Source: Iodobacter sp025352645 (GTDB lineage Bacteria; Pseudomonadota; Gammaproteobacteria; Burkholderiales; Chitinibacteraceae). From it: a stretch of 64,000 nt of DNA. The stretch is from positions 87,811 through 151,810 of the forward strand of contig NZ_JAWQUO010000009.1 in assembly GCF_033446605.1 (NCBI RefSeq), given 5' to 3'. This document shows, in pieces, positions 34,709 through 44,269 of the stretch; within the stretch, counting starts at the first letter, position 1, and every line of letters begins with the position of its first letter. Both the position numbers and the translations under genes were made by a program. The notes under the pieces were generated by a model. The model searched no databases and was not told where the DNA came from. It saw nothing but the letters and a program-made list of their open reading frames with translations.

Positions 34709-36877
34709 TTAAAGCTTAAAGCCCGATGCCGAGTCTTTCAGCTCTTGCGCCAGAGCAGTCAACTGCCCCACCGCGGTTGCAGATTGCTTGGTACCTGCCG
34801 AGGTTTGCTCAGTAATCGCCAAAATGTCGCGCATTGAGGTATTAACCTTACTCGCCAGCAAGGTTTGATCTTCGGTTTCATGCGCAATCGATTCAATCAA
34901 ACGTGCCAAATCACGCGAAACTTGCCCAATCTCGGTCAGCGCACGGCCAGCGGCATCTGATAGCTTGGCCCCTTCAACCACACCCTGTGTTGACACTTCC
35001 ATCGCGGCAACCGCATCGTGGGTATCGGTTTGAATGGTTTTCACAATCGCACTAATCTGCTTGGTCGCCTCGCCGGAGCGCTCCGCCAAGCGTTGCACTT
35101 CTTCCGCAACAATCGAGAAGCCTCGGCCCGCTTCACCCGCCGCCGCCGCCTGAATCGCTGCATTCAACGCCAAAACGTTGGTCTGTTCGGTAATGTCAGA
35201 AATCAATTCAACAATTTCACTAATTTCTTGTGAGCTTTCACCCAAGCGTTTAATCCGTTTCGCAGTTTCTTGAATCTGCTCGCGAATCTCACCCATCCCC
35301 TTAATCTGATTCTGTACCGCTTCAGCACCTTTTTCAGCGGCCATCAGGGACGATTGCGCCACGTTGGCAGATTCAGCAGCATTGCTTGATACGCCTCGAA
35401 TCGACGTAACCATCTGCTCAACCGTGCTATTGGTGTCTTTAATCTCAGTAGACTGACGTTCTGCAGCGGCTAGTAATTCATCCGAAATACCCTGTGCCTC
35501 TTGAGTGGCAGAGTTAACCTGGCCGGTGGCACGGTTAATTTTGGTAATCAGAGAGCGCAGCTCTTCAATGGTGTAGTTAATCGAATCGGCAATCGCACCG
35601 GTCAAATCTTCAGTTACCGAAGCACGCACGGTCAAATCACCGTCAGCCAAGTCGGCCATTTCATTCAGCAAGCGCAAAATAGCTTCCTGATTCTTTTTGT
35701 TTTCAGCTTCTAGCACTAGGCGACGACGTACCGCTTCTTGGTTAAATGTGCGTACCAGTAAAAACAGGGCCAGCAAAGAAACAACAATAAAAATCACTTG
35801 CAAAGCATTAATTAAAAAACCACCCACTCTATTTTCATAGGTATCGGCTAATTCACTGGTTTCTTTCAGTAGTTTTTCAGAATCTAGCACGATAGTTTGG
35901 TTGGCCAAACGCGAGCTCACCAAGGGCTGCATGTTTTTAGAGAAGGAAGTAACTACCACCTCAAAATCATGGAAGCGGGTACGAATGTCATTTAATTTGC
36001 TCGCCATTTGCGAGCTAGAAATCGCCCGAATAGGTAATTCTGGGTTTTTACCATCCAAAAATGCCGTCACGATTTCATTAAAGACCGATACATCTTTACC
36101 CAATAAAAACACCACTTCTGGGTTAATTAAATCACTACCCAAAACCGCATTAGCATTTTTAGCCATCCGTTGCGACAGCATGGATAGTTGGTGAGCATAA
36201 TCCAACTCACGCATCGTGCCGCCATTCTCCCCAAGCATGGTGGAGAATTGCTGAGTGTTTTCCAGCAATGAGGCATCCGTACTATTAATCGAAGCCACCG
36301 ATTGACCCAGCGTCACCAATGCTTTTTCTTGCTTAAGAATGGTATCTACTGTTGGCCGAGATTTGTTTGGTGCAAACGATTGCGCCCATGTTTGACGCAC
36401 CGAATTAATAAGTTGATCAGGACTTCTTGCCAATAAATTAAAGAAAAAATCACCCGCCGATAATTGCGTTAAATTGCTATCGAACTTGCCATAGGCGTCT
36501 TTAAGGGTGGCAAACGCATCAGGCTTACCCTGTACCGCTTGCGTAGATGCACGCGCAATACGCTGTGAAAGCATCTGCATTTCAGTTGAAACCGCACGAC
36601 GTTCGGCGTTAAAAGAAGAGCTTTGAAAAGCAACAAAGGCCGTAACAATAAACAAGGCCGCTGAAACTAACATCACAATCAGTAATAAAGCCATTTGCTG
36701 CCGTAGCGGCAATCCCCCAATCAAAGGAATGGGTTTATTTAGTTTTGAATCGTCGGCATCAGGCAAACTGATCCGGCCCATAATTGTTGATTTTGCAGGC
36801 TCATAATTTTCTGGAACAGGAGCTGCTTTTTTAAGTCCGGAAAAGAGGCGCTTTACGCCATCCAGATTTAGTGCCAT
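34709..36877 (-). CDS. pilJ: Twitching motility methyl-accepting chemotaxis protein PilJ
   Basis: An inner-membrane chemoreceptor of the Pil/Chp system, 722 residues. Transmembrane segments lie at about 60-85 (MALLLIVMLVSAALFIVTAFVAF) and 352-372 (ALQVIFIVVSLLALFLLV). They flank a periplasmic sensing region with two PilJ-type repeats (LSQRIARAS and LSQRMAKNAN). A HAMP-like region and a cytoplasmic signalling domain follow, with the hairpin tip around EQTNVLALNAAIQAAAAGEAGRGFSIVAEEVQRLAERS. It is encoded between pilI and pilL. Confidence 0.95.
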   Translation of the reverse strand: MALNLDGVKRLFSGLKKAAPVPENYEPAKSTIMGRISLPDADDSKLNKPIPLIGGLPLRQQMALLLIVMLVSAALFIVTAFVAFQSSSFNAERRAVSTEMQMLSQRIARASTQAVQGKPDAFATLKDAYGKFDSNLTQLSAGDFFFNLLARSPDQLINSVRQTWAQSFAPNKSRPTVDTILKQEKALVTLGQSVASINSTDASLLENTQQFSTMLGENGGTMRELDYAHQLSMLSQRMAKNANAVLGSDLINPEVVFLLGKDVSVFNEIVTAFLDGKNPELPIRAISSSQMASKLNDIRTRFHDFEVVVTSFSKNMQPLVSSRLANQTIVLDSEKLLKETSELADTYENRVGGFLINALQVIFIVVSLLALFLLVRTFNQEAVRRRLVLEAENKKNQEAILRLLNEMADLADGDLTVRASVTEDLTGAIADSINYTIEELRSLITKINRATGQVNSATQEAQGISDELLAAAERQSTEIKDTNSTVEQMVTSIRGVSSNAAESANVAQSSLMAAEKGAEAVQNQIKGMGEIREQIQETAKRIKRLGESSQEISEIVELISDITEQTNVLALNAAIQAAAAGEAGRGFSIVAEEVQRLAERSGEATKQISAIVKTIQTDTHDAVAAMEVSTQGVVEGAKLSDAAGRALTEIGQVSRDLARLIESIAHETEDQTLLASKVNTSMRDILAITEQTSAGTKQSATAVGQLTALAQELKDSASGFKL

Positions 36878-37044
36878 TTTTTATTACTCCCGATCCCGTA
36901 TATGTTTTTAATGAATGCTGCAAATGAACAATCTCTTGAAAAATAACGCTCATGCGTGATCGCTACTCGCTCGAATACTCTTTAAACATACAGTTTATCA
37001 TCGATAAATGTACTTAAAGAGCGGCGATATTTTTCAAAGAATAA

Positions 37045-37560
37045 TTATATTTGGCCTGTTTGCAAGAAAGCAGGCTGTGCAACTAAAGCTTTAATATCTA
37101 AACCACGCCAAGTAATGCCTGCGGCATCACGATAGGCATCCCCAACCCAACTCCCAGACTTTTCTAATGCAGGATCTGGCGTTAAATCTGCCAAATGCTT
37201 TAAACCTAACATCCGATCCACCAAAATAGCCGAGTGCAGTATATGCCGAGGATGCAAAAGCAATAATCGAGCTGCAGGCGTAGCAGATAAGCTGCCTGCG
37301 CCAATAAATGCGGCTAAATCACTGACGCTGACTAAATTACCTCGCAAATTTGCCACACCTTTAAACCATGCATGTACCAAAGGAACAGGCGATATAGTAG
37401 GTAAAGGCATCACTTCAGCAACATCAGATAAATCGAGCAGCCAATTCTCCCCGCCTATCTTCACACCCAAACGGGCATCTACTTGAGCGGTAGCTGCAAC
37501 GCTTCTTAAACGTGCCATTACCCCTTCTTGATATTCACGCAGACTAATCCGTTTGGCCAT
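37045..37560 (-). CDS. pilI: CheW-like coupling protein PilI
   Basis: A 171-residue single CheW-domain adaptor that should couple PilJ to PilL. Features are the CheW opening (ARLGVKIGGENWLLDLSDVAEVMPLPTISPVP), the hydrophobic core motif FKGVANLRGNLVSVSDLAAF and an LVDRMLGL segment. It lies between pilH and pilJ in the conserved order. Confidence 0.93.
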   Translation of the reverse strand: MAKRISLREYQEGVMARLRSVAATAQVDARLGVKIGGENWLLDLSDVAEVMPLPTISPVPLVHAWFKGVANLRGNLVSVSDLAAFIGAGSLSATPAARLLLLHPRHILHSAILVDRMLGLKHLADLTPDPALEKSGSWVGDAYRDAAGITWRGLDIKALVAQPAFLQTGQI

Positions 37561-37659
37561 TATTTTTCCGCTTAATAGGCAGGCATTTGAAAACGCAATA
37601 AGTTATTTAATTTACTTTTAAATAAAATAAATTACTTATTGCGTGATCGATTTAAAATT

Positions 37660-38022
37660 TTACAATGCTGCAATTTTAGCAAGCAACTCTTGAGAATCAA
37701 CTGGTTTAACTACATATTCTACTGCACCTTGTCTACGTCCCCATACCATATCTGTTTCTTGGTTTTTAGACGTACACATAATAATTGGAATATGTTTTGT
37801 GGCTTCATCACGGCTAATGGTACGTGTTGCTTGAAAGCCATTCATGCCCGGCATCACTACATCCATTAAAATCAGGTCAGGCATAATTTCTTTGACCTTT
37901 GCCACTGCTTCTTCGCCTGATTCGGCAGTCAACACTTGAAAGCCATTTTTATTGAGCAATTCGCCCAAAAAGTGGCGCTCTGTTGGCGAATCGTCGACGA
38001 TTAAAATTTTTCTAATACTCAT
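37660..38022 (-). CDS. pilH: Twitching motility response regulator PilH
   Basis: A single-domain CheY-like receiver of 120 residues: KILIVDDSPTERHF at the N-terminus, phospho-acceptor Asp in LILMDVVMPGMNGFQATR, Thr/Ser in IIMCTSK and Lys in YVVKPVD. In P. aeruginosa PilH opposes PilG and favours retraction. I chose the start MSIRKILIVDD; in-frame ATGs up to nine codons earlier are possible. Confidence 0.94.
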   Translation of the reverse strand: MSIRKILIVDDSPTERHFLGELLNKNGFQVLTAESGEEAVAKVKEIMPDLILMDVVMPGMNGFQATRTISRDEATKHIPIIMCTSKNQETDMVWGRRQGAVEYVVKPVDSQELLAKIAAL

Positions 38023-38097
38023 TGATGTTTTACCCATAAATAAAATCAAGTACTAAGCTCGGTTAACCTTTGATTTATAGCACTGCTAAATGCAAGG

Positions 38098-38481
38098 TTA
38101 AGTAAGTTTGATATGTGCACCAACAGCCAGTAATAGGCTGTCTTTAGTAAAAGGCTTAGTCAAATACTCATCAGAGCCCACCATTCTGCCTCTGGCACGA
38201 TCAAATAAACCATCTTTAGAGGACAACATAATAACGGGCGTCATTTTATAGCGTGGATTCTTTTTAATCAGCGAGCAAGTTTGGTAGCCATCTAGTCTTG
38301 GCATCATGACATCAACAAAAATCACATCAGGCAAGCGATCACTGATTTTAGCCAAGGCATCAAAGCCATCTTCGGCAAGAATAACCTCACACCCTGCTTG
38401 GCCAAGAAAAATTTCTGCACTTCTACGTATGGTATTGCTGTCATCAATCACCATGACTTTTATTCCGGCGAGCTTTGACAT
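38098..38481 (-). CDS. pilG: Twitching motility response regulator PilG
   Basis: A CheY-like receiver of 127 residues and the first gene of the Pil/Chp operon: VMVIDDSNTIRRSAEIFL, phospho-acceptor Asp in VIFVDVMMPRLDGYQTC, PVIMLSSKDG and YLTKPFTKD. A strong AGGAGAGG site precedes the ATG. PilG normally acts on pilus extension and cAMP signalling. Operon order is pilG-pilH-pilI-pilJ-pilL; the methyltransferase pilK and methylesterase chpB found in Pseudomonas are absent here. The 337-bp upstream gap contains only hairpins and presumably the promoter. Confidence 0.95.
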   Translation of the reverse strand: MSKLAGIKVMVIDDSNTIRRSAEIFLGQAGCEVILAEDGFDALAKISDRLPDVIFVDVMMPRLDGYQTCSLIKKNPRYKMTPVIMLSSKDGLFDRARGRMVGSDEYLTKPFTKDSLLLAVGAHIKLT

Positions 38482-38669
38482 TGCATTCCTCTCCTGTTCT
38501 TTTATCGAAGCAGTATTGCGGATTACTCAACTCATTTCTGCAGCGAAAGATCATATACTCGCCACAGCACGAACACCACATTGTATCTACGGCGAGCAGC
38601 TACTGCACCGCAATATAAGACAATTCTAAAGGATTACTAAGCGAATAAGTCAAAGATAGGTGAAATAGA

Positions 38670-38709
38670 AAAAAGAAACCCCGGTCAGAGCATACATCGA
38701 CCGGGGTTA
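38670..38709 (-). terminator. Terminator downstream of engB
   Basis: On the minus strand AACCCCGGTC pairs with GACCGGGGTT, followed by TCTTTTTTCT. It lies 110 bases after the engB stop. A second hairpin (TTTGGCACGTTGCCAAAG) lies between it and engB. Confidence 0.8.
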
Positions 38710-38818
38710 TATACGCTTTGGCACGTTGCCAAAGTACCCGCTCAGGGAGGAAAAAGCGGGAGGTGCAGGGGCGCACCTAAAGTCAAGATAGGACGTTGAC
38801 ATAGAACTGCAAGCTAGA

Positions 38819-39484
38819 TCACTCCCCGTCTGTCGGTTCTGAATTTTCCTCGTCTATGTCATCATCTGCAGCAAGCATTTCTTCACGGTAATTCATGGCG
38901 TCAAACCAACCACCAACAACCTTTTCCGTGATATCCACACCTAACTTTTTAGAACTAGAAAAGAGCTGAACGGTAATCATCGCCTCATCAGCAAACTCCG
39001 CTTCTACCTTACGTAAAATCGCAATTTGTTCCTGACGATTCAGCTTATCGCACTTAGTTAAAATACAATGAATCGGCTTACCCGTCGGGCGAAACCAATT
39101 CAGCATCTGCCGATCTAAATCAGTAAGTGGGCGACGGGAGTCCATAATGAGCACAAGGCCGATTAAATTTGTCCGACGGACCAGATATTGACTAAGCAAT
39201 CTTTCCCAGTGTTGCCTAACTGACACAGGTACTTCGGCATAGCCATAGCCAGGTAGATCCACAAGGCGGTTATTCGCATTACCAAATTGAAAATAGTTGA
39301 TGTGTTGAGTACGGCCTGGTGTTTTAGAAACAAAGGCAAGCCGCGTATGGTTGGCCAGTGTATTAATAGCACTGGACTTGCCGGCGTTGGAACGACCGGC
39401 GAATGCAACTTCCATACCGTCAGCCGGAAGAGCCTTCAGGTCATTGACGGTTGTCAGGAATTGCAAGCCTTGAAAAAGCGACAT
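38819..39484 (-). CDS. engB: Ribosome biogenesis GTPase EngB (YihA/YsxC)
   Basis: An essential-type TRAFAC GTPase for large ribosomal subunit assembly, 221 residues. G1 is GRSNAGKSS (30-38), G2 lies in the KTPGRTQHIN region, G3 is DLPGYGYAEVP, and G4 is LTKCDKLNR. The acidic C-terminal tail (AADDDIDEENSEPTDGE) is longer than in E. coli YihA. It is divergent from the cytochrome c4 gene, as in many betaproteobacteria. Confidence 0.96.
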   Translation of the reverse strand: MSLFQGLQFLTTVNDLKALPADGMEVAFAGRSNAGKSSAINTLANHTRLAFVSKTPGRTQHINYFQFGNANNRLVDLPGYGYAEVPVSVRQHWERLLSQYLVRRTNLIGLVLIMDSRRPLTDLDRQMLNWFRPTGKPIHCILTKCDKLNRQEQIAILRKVEAEFADEAMITVQLFSSSKKLGVDITEKVVGGWFDAMNYREEMLAADDDIDEENSEPTDGE

Positions 39485-39591
39485 TGGGTAACCACTGTGG
39501 TTTGTGAACAGGTCTTGTTATAGAATACCAGCATTTGAATGATCGTCGGCCGGTTCAGCTCGGCCACATTGCACTTTTGAGGATAATACTT

Positions 39592-40221
39592 ATGCGCCGT
39601 GCGCCTGTTGCAGCAATCATTGCCACACTTTTGATGATGGCCCCGACCGCATTTGCCGCCGGCAGCACAAAAGCAGATCCGGCTAAAGGTAAAATACTGG
39701 TTGATCAAGTCTGTGCGGCCTGTCATGGCGTAGATGGCAATAGTGCGGCTTCTGCCAATCCTAGCCTTGCAGGCCAACATCCTGAATATATTGTAAAACA
39801 ATTGACCGAATTTAAGGCCGGTAAGCGCAAAAATCCCGTAATGATGGGTATGGCAGCGCCTTTGTCCCCTGAAGACATGCAAAACATTGCCGCCTATTTC
39901 TCTACCCAACAAGCTAAGGATCGTGGCGCTTCTGATAAAGCGCTAATCGAAGCAGGTAAAAAGATCTATCGTGGTGGCGTAATGGCCAAGGGTGTTCCAG
40001 CCTGTATGGCCTGCCACGGCCCTTCTGGCGCTGGCATTCCAGGACAATATCCACGTATGGGTGGCCAACACTCAGCCTATGTGCTGACTCAGCTAAATGC
40101 TTTCCGCAGCGAAGATCCTAATGCCAGCCGTGCCAACAATCAGGTTATGCAAGATATTGCGAGCAGAATGTCTGACAACGAAATCAAAGCCGTGGCTGAG
40201 TACATCCAAGCTCTACATTGA
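39592..40221 (+). CDS. Dihaem cytochrome c4
   Basis: A periplasmic electron carrier of 209 residues. The signal peptide is about 1-22 (IIATLLMMAPTAFA). Two haem motifs, C41-AAC-H45 and C138-MAC-H142, each have a distal Met (PVMMGM in the first half, NNQVM in the second), the duplicated cytochrome c4 fold. A GAGGA site lies nine bases before the ATG. Its neighbours ccsB-ccsA supply the haem-attachment machinery; it likely feeds a terminal oxidase. Confidence 0.94.
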   Translation: MRRAPVAAIIATLLMMAPTAFAAGSTKADPAKGKILVDQVCAACHGVDGNSAASANPSLAGQHPEYIVKQLTEFKAGKRKNPVMMGMAAPLSPEDMQNIAAYFSTQQAKDRGASDKALIEAGKKIYRGGVMAKGVPACMACHGPSGAGIPGQYPRMGGQHSAYVLTQLNAFRSEDPNASRANNQVMQDIASRMSDNEIKAVAEYIQALH

Positions 40222-40352
40222 TTAGCTTAATTCGGCAGCACTTTGCTCTTTAGTGAGCACGCGCTGCCACTCCCTACTGGAACTTTTTCCGGTATCAGGG
40301 ATCTCTCGTGCAAATGTCACAGCTTACATTCACCACTAGAGATCCCCAGACC

Positions 40353-40375
40353 AAGGGGCTTTTGCCCCTTTTTGA
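40353..40375 (+). terminator. Terminator between cytochrome c4 and ccsB
   Basis: AAGGGGC-TTTT-GCCCCTTTTT. Just upstream, GGGATCTCT (about 40297) can also pair with AGAGATCCC (about 40337), enclosing about 32 bases. The ccsB start is six bases after the terminator. Confidence 0.85.
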
Positions 40376-40381
40376 CATCTT

Positions 40382-42391
40382 ATGACACCCAAAACCTCCT
40401 TTTCTAAAGCACTATACGAGCTATTCTCGTCCATGCGCTTTGCCGTCAGCCTGCTAAGCATTCTGGCTATCGCCTCTATGATTGGCACCGTGCTCAAGCA
40501 AAACGAGCCTTATCCAAACTACAAAATTGAATTTGGTGAATTCTGGTTTCAAGTTTTCCATCCGCTCGGTCTATTCGACGTTTACCACAGCGTGTGGTTT
40601 TTGCTCATTTTGGTTTTTTTAGTGCTCTCTACCAGCCTGTGCATTTGGCGACAGTGGCCTGGAATATGGCGGGATGTACGTGGCTATCGTGAAAACGCCA
40701 CACAGAATTCGCTACGTTTAATGTCGCACCACCACGAGCTTGATCGTGAGCTTGCGGCCGGGGAGGTGATCGATGCGCTAGCTAATCGCGGCTACCGTAG
40801 CCGAGTTAAAGAAGAAAATGGCCATGTGCTCATTGCCGCTAAGAAAGGCAGCTTTCAGCGCTTAGGCTATTTATTTGCCCATGCTGCGATTGTGGTAATT
40901 TGTGTGGGTGGCTTGCTAGACGGTAATGTACCCCTCAAGCTCACCGAGTTATTTGGTTTTAAAACACCAGAAACACGTGATTTACCCCAGAGTAAAGTAC
41001 CCGCACAAAGCCGTTTACCCGAAGATAATTTATCTTTCCGTGGCAACGTCACCCTATCCGAGGGCACGGTAGGTGATGTGGTGTTTTTAAATGCAGGCCA
41101 AGGTTATTTTGTCCAAGACTTGCCCTTTGCTGTGAAGTTAAATAAATTTCATATCGAACATTACTCCACCGGCCAGCCCAAGTTGTTTGCCAGTGATATC
41201 GATTTGCTAGATAAGAAAACCGGCAAAGTACTTAAAAGAGCCAAAGTCGAAGTTAATAAACCATTAATTTACAATGGGGTAGCGGTTTATCAAGCCAGCT
41301 TTAGCGATGGCGGCTCCAAGCTCGATATGCAGCGCTGGGATTTAAACAGCAATACGGCACGGCCACTGATTGCCCGCTCACAAGCCACCCAAGCTATACA
41401 AATTAATGGCCAGCCTTATCAATTAGAAATGGGCGATTTTCGCGCGTTTAATATTGAAAATATGGGCAAGGTTGCCAATAACACTATGGCGGTGAGCAAG
41501 TTCGCCCAAGCCATGGCCTCCGCACAAGCGGTGCAAAGCGAGCACAATTTAAAAAATATCGGCCCGTCGATTCAATTTAAATTACGCGATAAAAATGGCC
41601 AAGCCACTGAGTACCTCAATTACTTTGCACCATTCTTTGAAAAAGGCGCGGGCTATGCCGTCACCGGCATGCGTACCGAAGTGGCAGCACCCTTTCAGTT
41701 TGTACGTATTCCACTGGATAAGGAGCTAGAAGCTAACACCTTTATGCGTTTACGTGCGGCCCTGCTGAATAAATCGCTCTACCCAGAAATTGCCCGCCGT
41801 ACTGCCGCTAAAGCCTTCCAAAGTGGTGGTATTTCTAAGGCCGGCGAAGCGCAATTTAGTGATGTAACGAGCGGCGTATTGATGCGCTTTAGCGAAGGTG
41901 GCTTTCCCGCAATTGAAAGCTTCCTCGAGCAAAAAGTACCTAAAGATCAGCGCCAAACCGTAGCCCAAACCTATATCAAGATCTTGCAAGGTGCCGTTAT
42001 TGACGTGATGGATGTGGCGCAAGAAAAAGCGGGGCTGGCGGTATTACCCATGGATGAAACGCAATATCGCTTTTTGATGGATAGTTTAGTGGCGGTGAGC
42101 AGCTTATTTGAATATGGCCCACCGGTATGGTTAGCCGCCAATAGCTTTGAAGAAGTCAAAGCCAGCGGCTTTCAAATTACCCGCGCTCCTGGGCAAAACA
42201 TTGTCTATTTTGGCTCGCTATTATTGGTAATCGGCATTTTCTGCATGTTTTATATTCGTGAAAATCGCGTTTGGGTTCGCCTTGCTGGTGGAAAAACCCT
42301 GATCGCGATGAGTAGCAATCGCAAAAACTCCGATCTAGATCGAGAATTTGCCGAGCTCAGCTCGGATTTGGCCGAAGGAAAAACCCCATGA
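40382..42391 (+). CDS. ccsB: Cytochrome c biogenesis protein CcsB/ResB (System II)
   Basis: A 669-residue inner-membrane protein that with CcsA exports and ligates haem to apocytochromes. Membrane segments lie at about 15-35 (FAVSLLSILAIASMIGTVL), 72-92 (VWFLLILVFLVLSTSLCIW), 163-183 (LFAHAAIVVICVGGLL) and near 608-626 (IVYFGSLLLVIGIFCMFYI). A large periplasmic domain lies between the last two. The N-terminal SSMRFAVSLL and GTVLKQNEPYPNY motifs are typical of ResB. Its stop overlaps the ccsA start (ATGA). Confidence 0.94.
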   Translation: MTPKTSFSKALYELFSSMRFAVSLLSILAIASMIGTVLKQNEPYPNYKIEFGEFWFQVFHPLGLFDVYHSVWFLLILVFLVLSTSLCIWRQWPGIWRDVRGYRENATQNSLRLMSHHHELDRELAAGEVIDALANRGYRSRVKEENGHVLIAAKKGSFQRLGYLFAHAAIVVICVGGLLDGNVPLKLTELFGFKTPETRDLPQSKVPAQSRLPEDNLSFRGNVTLSEGTVGDVVFLNAGQGYFVQDLPFAVKLNKFHIEHYSTGQPKLFASDIDLLDKKTGKVLKRAKVEVNKPLIYNGVAVYQASFSDGGSKLDMQRWDLNSNTARPLIARSQATQAIQINGQPYQLEMGDFRAFNIENMGKVANNTMAVSKFAQAMASAQAVQSEHNLKNIGPSIQFKLRDKNGQATEYLNYFAPFFEKGAGYAVTGMRTEVAAPFQFVRIPLDKELEANTFMRLRAALLNKSLYPEIARRTAAKAFQSGGISKAGEAQFSDVTSGVLMRFSEGGFPAIESFLEQKVPKDQRQTVAQTYIKILQGAVIDVMDVAQEKAGLAVLPMDETQYRFLMDSLVAVSSLFEYGPPVWLAANSFEEVKASGFQITRAPGQNIVYFGSLLLVIGIFCMFYIRENRVWVRLAGGKTLIAMSSNRKNSDLDREFAELSSDLAEGKTP

Positions 42392-43524
42392 GTTTCACTA
42401 TCTCCAAACGCCGTGTATCGCTATTTGACATGCTGTTTGCCTTTGTCATTATTGCTGGCGGCCTGTTTGCGTATAAGCGCTACGCCAATTTTATGGATTA
42501 TTACGAAGAAGGCATCTTGCTTGGGGCCATAGCAGCCATTGTGTGGTTTGGCCGCTTTTGGCCTGCCATGCGCATCTTTCTGCCTATCAGTGCCCTCTTT
42601 GCCCTTGCGGGGATATCGCTCTACCAAGGCAACCTTGCCAATGGGCAAAGCGTATTCTGGCTGAAATATATTTTATCCAGCCAATCGGCAGTAATGTGGA
42701 TGTGCGTGCTTTATCTACTCGCCACCTTAATGTATTGGTTGGGTATGTTGCGCCGCTCCAACACCGCTTTAGACATCGCCAGCAACCTCACTTGGGCGGC
42801 CGCTTCAGCCGCCTTGGTGTCTAAACTGGTGCGCTGGTACGAAAGCTATTTGATTGGGGCAGACGTGGGGCATATCCCCGTTTCTAATCTTTACGAAGTA
42901 TTTATTCTGTTTTGCATGATCACCACTTTGATGTATTTGTATTACGAACAGAAATTTCAAAATCAGGGTAAAGCCAAAACCATGGGCGCATTTGTGCTGC
43001 CTATTATCATGGCGGCGGTGGGCTTTATTCTTTGGTATAGCGTGGATCGCCAAGCCCACGAGATTCAACCATTGATTCCCGCTCTGCAATCTTGGTGGAT
43101 GAAGATTCACGTACCGGCTAATTTTGTTGGCTACGGTGCTTTTGCCCTGTCTGCAGGGCTTGCAGCGGCTCAGCTGCTAGTTTCCAAAGGCATTTTAGCC
43201 AGCCGCCTACCTAGCTACGAAACGTTGGGTGAGGTGATGTATAAGGCCATCTCTATCGGCTTTTTATTCTTTACGATTGCCACCATTCTAGGCGCAATGT
43301 GGGCAGCCGAAGCGTGGGGCGGCTACTGGAGCTGGGACCCAAAAGAAACTTGGGCACTCATCGTGTGGCTCAATTACGCTTCATGGCTGCATATGCGTTT
43401 AGTAAAAGGCTGGCGAGGAAATGTATTAGCTTGGTGGGCCCTAATTGGCCTGTTTGTTACTAGCTTCGCCTTTATTGGCGTGAATATGTTTTTATCTGGT
43501 TTACATTCCTACGGCGGCCTTTAA
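42388..43524 (+). CDS. ccsA: Cytochrome c biogenesis protein CcsA (System II haem handling)
   Basis: A 378-residue multi-helix membrane protein of the HemeHandling family. It carries the tryptophan-rich WWD-type signature AEAWGGYWSWDPKETWALIVWL, conserved His residues (IHVPANFVGYG and YASWLHMRL) and a C-terminal GVNMFLSGLHSYG. It is translationally coupled to ccsB and followed by a terminator. Confidence 0.95.
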   Translation: MSFTISKRRVSLFDMLFAFVIIAGGLFAYKRYANFMDYYEEGILLGAIAAIVWFGRFWPAMRIFLPISALFALAGISLYQGNLANGQSVFWLKYILSSQSAVMWMCVLYLLATLMYWLGMLRRSNTALDIASNLTWAAASAALVSKLVRWYESYLIGADVGHIPVSNLYEVFILFCMITTLMYLYYEQKFQNQGKAKTMGAFVLPIIMAAVGFILWYSVDRQAHEIQPLIPALQSWWMKIHVPANFVGYGAFALSAGLAAAQLLVSKGILASRLPSYETLGEVMYKAISIGFLFFTIATILGAMWAAEAWGGYWSWDPKETWALIVWLNYASWLHMRLVKGWRGNVLAWWALIGLFVTSFAFIGVNMFLSGLHSYGGL

Positions 43525-43546
43525 TAAGCCACTCTTACCTAATAAT

Positions 43547-43575
43547 AATCGCCTCTATATGGGGCGATTTTTTTG
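43547..43575 (+). terminator. Terminator of ccsB-ccsA
   Basis: AATCGCC pairs with GGCGATT, followed by TTTTTT, 23 bases after the ccsA stop. Confidence 0.85.
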
Positions 43576-43726
43576 CTTAAACTTTAAGCCCAATCCTCTT
43601 TCTAAGCCACCGTTACAATTTAATGTCAGATAAATTAACTTTAAGTAAACATTTAATATTTTAATGTTGGCTTATATAGGGTCTTGGAGTAATCTCATCC
43701 AACACAACTCTATTTGGTCATCATCA

Positions 43727-44209
43727 ATGGATCAGCAGTGCTACCGTAAAACGGCCAAAGGCAATAAGGAAATCGACGAGCGTAGTGGTTTGCTTTCTTC
43801 CACGGCACGTCGCCTGCTGATTATGCTTGATGGCAAAAGAACACGCAGTGAATTGCTTAAAGCCATGAGCTTAGATGAACTAGAAGAAGGCTTGGCTCGG
43901 CTAGAGCTACTAAAAATGGTCGAAGAAGTAAGTGCCCTTAACCAAATTGGCCTTGAAGGGATTGATAAGCAAGCCTTAGCGCAAGTATACAAAATGATGT
44001 TTATGAGTAATCAGCAGTATTTGGCAGGCAAGCTCGATCGCTTTTTAGAACAAGACTTTGCTCTTATTCAAAATAGAGCGGGGCTAGAAACAGTATTAGA
44101 ACATTGGCACAAACTATTATGTGATGCTGGCCATGAAGTAACGGCTTATGCTTACTTAAAACAAATTAAATCGGCTTTAGGGTGGAATAAAAAAGTCCCA
44201 TCGCTATAA
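43727..44209 (+). CDS. Uncharacterised protein (160 residues)
   Basis: I do not recognise a named family. The protein is soluble, mostly helical by composition, and has an N-terminal segment EIDERSGLLSSTARRLLIMLDGKRTRSELLKAM. This resembles short regulatory-type segments seen upstream of other domains in betaproteobacterial proteins. A predicted amphipathic C-terminal half follows (QQYLAGKLDRFLEQDFALIQ). The start is uncertain: MDQQCYRK (43727) is chosen, while an ATG at 43664 would add 21 residues. No good ribosome site precedes either. It is monocistronic with a terminator overlapping the stop. Confidence 0.65.
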   Translation: MDQQCYRKTAKGNKEIDERSGLLSSTARRLLIMLDGKRTRSELLKAMSLDELEEGLARLELLKMVEEVSALNQIGLEGIDKQALAQVYKMMFMSNQQYLAGKLDRFLEQDFALIQNRAGLETVLEHWHKLLCDAGHEVTAYAYLKQIKSALGWNKKVPSL

Positions 44210-44226
44210 CAATGGGACTTTTTAAA
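44188..44226 (+). terminator. Terminator overlapping the stop of the uncharacterised gene
   Basis: AAAAAGTCCCAT pairs with ATGGGACTTTTT. It is almost symmetrical, so it may also serve the convergent dgkA. Confidence 0.88.
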
Positions 44227-44269
44227 AAGACTTTAATTAACTCATCAAGCCTCAAATAAAGCACAAAAC

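Noticed and set aside
40297..40345. Possible riboswitch between cytochrome c4 and ccsB (GGGATCTCT ... AGAGATCCC)
   Set aside because: A single long-range pairing without any known aptamer signature; the nearby terminator explains most of the structure.
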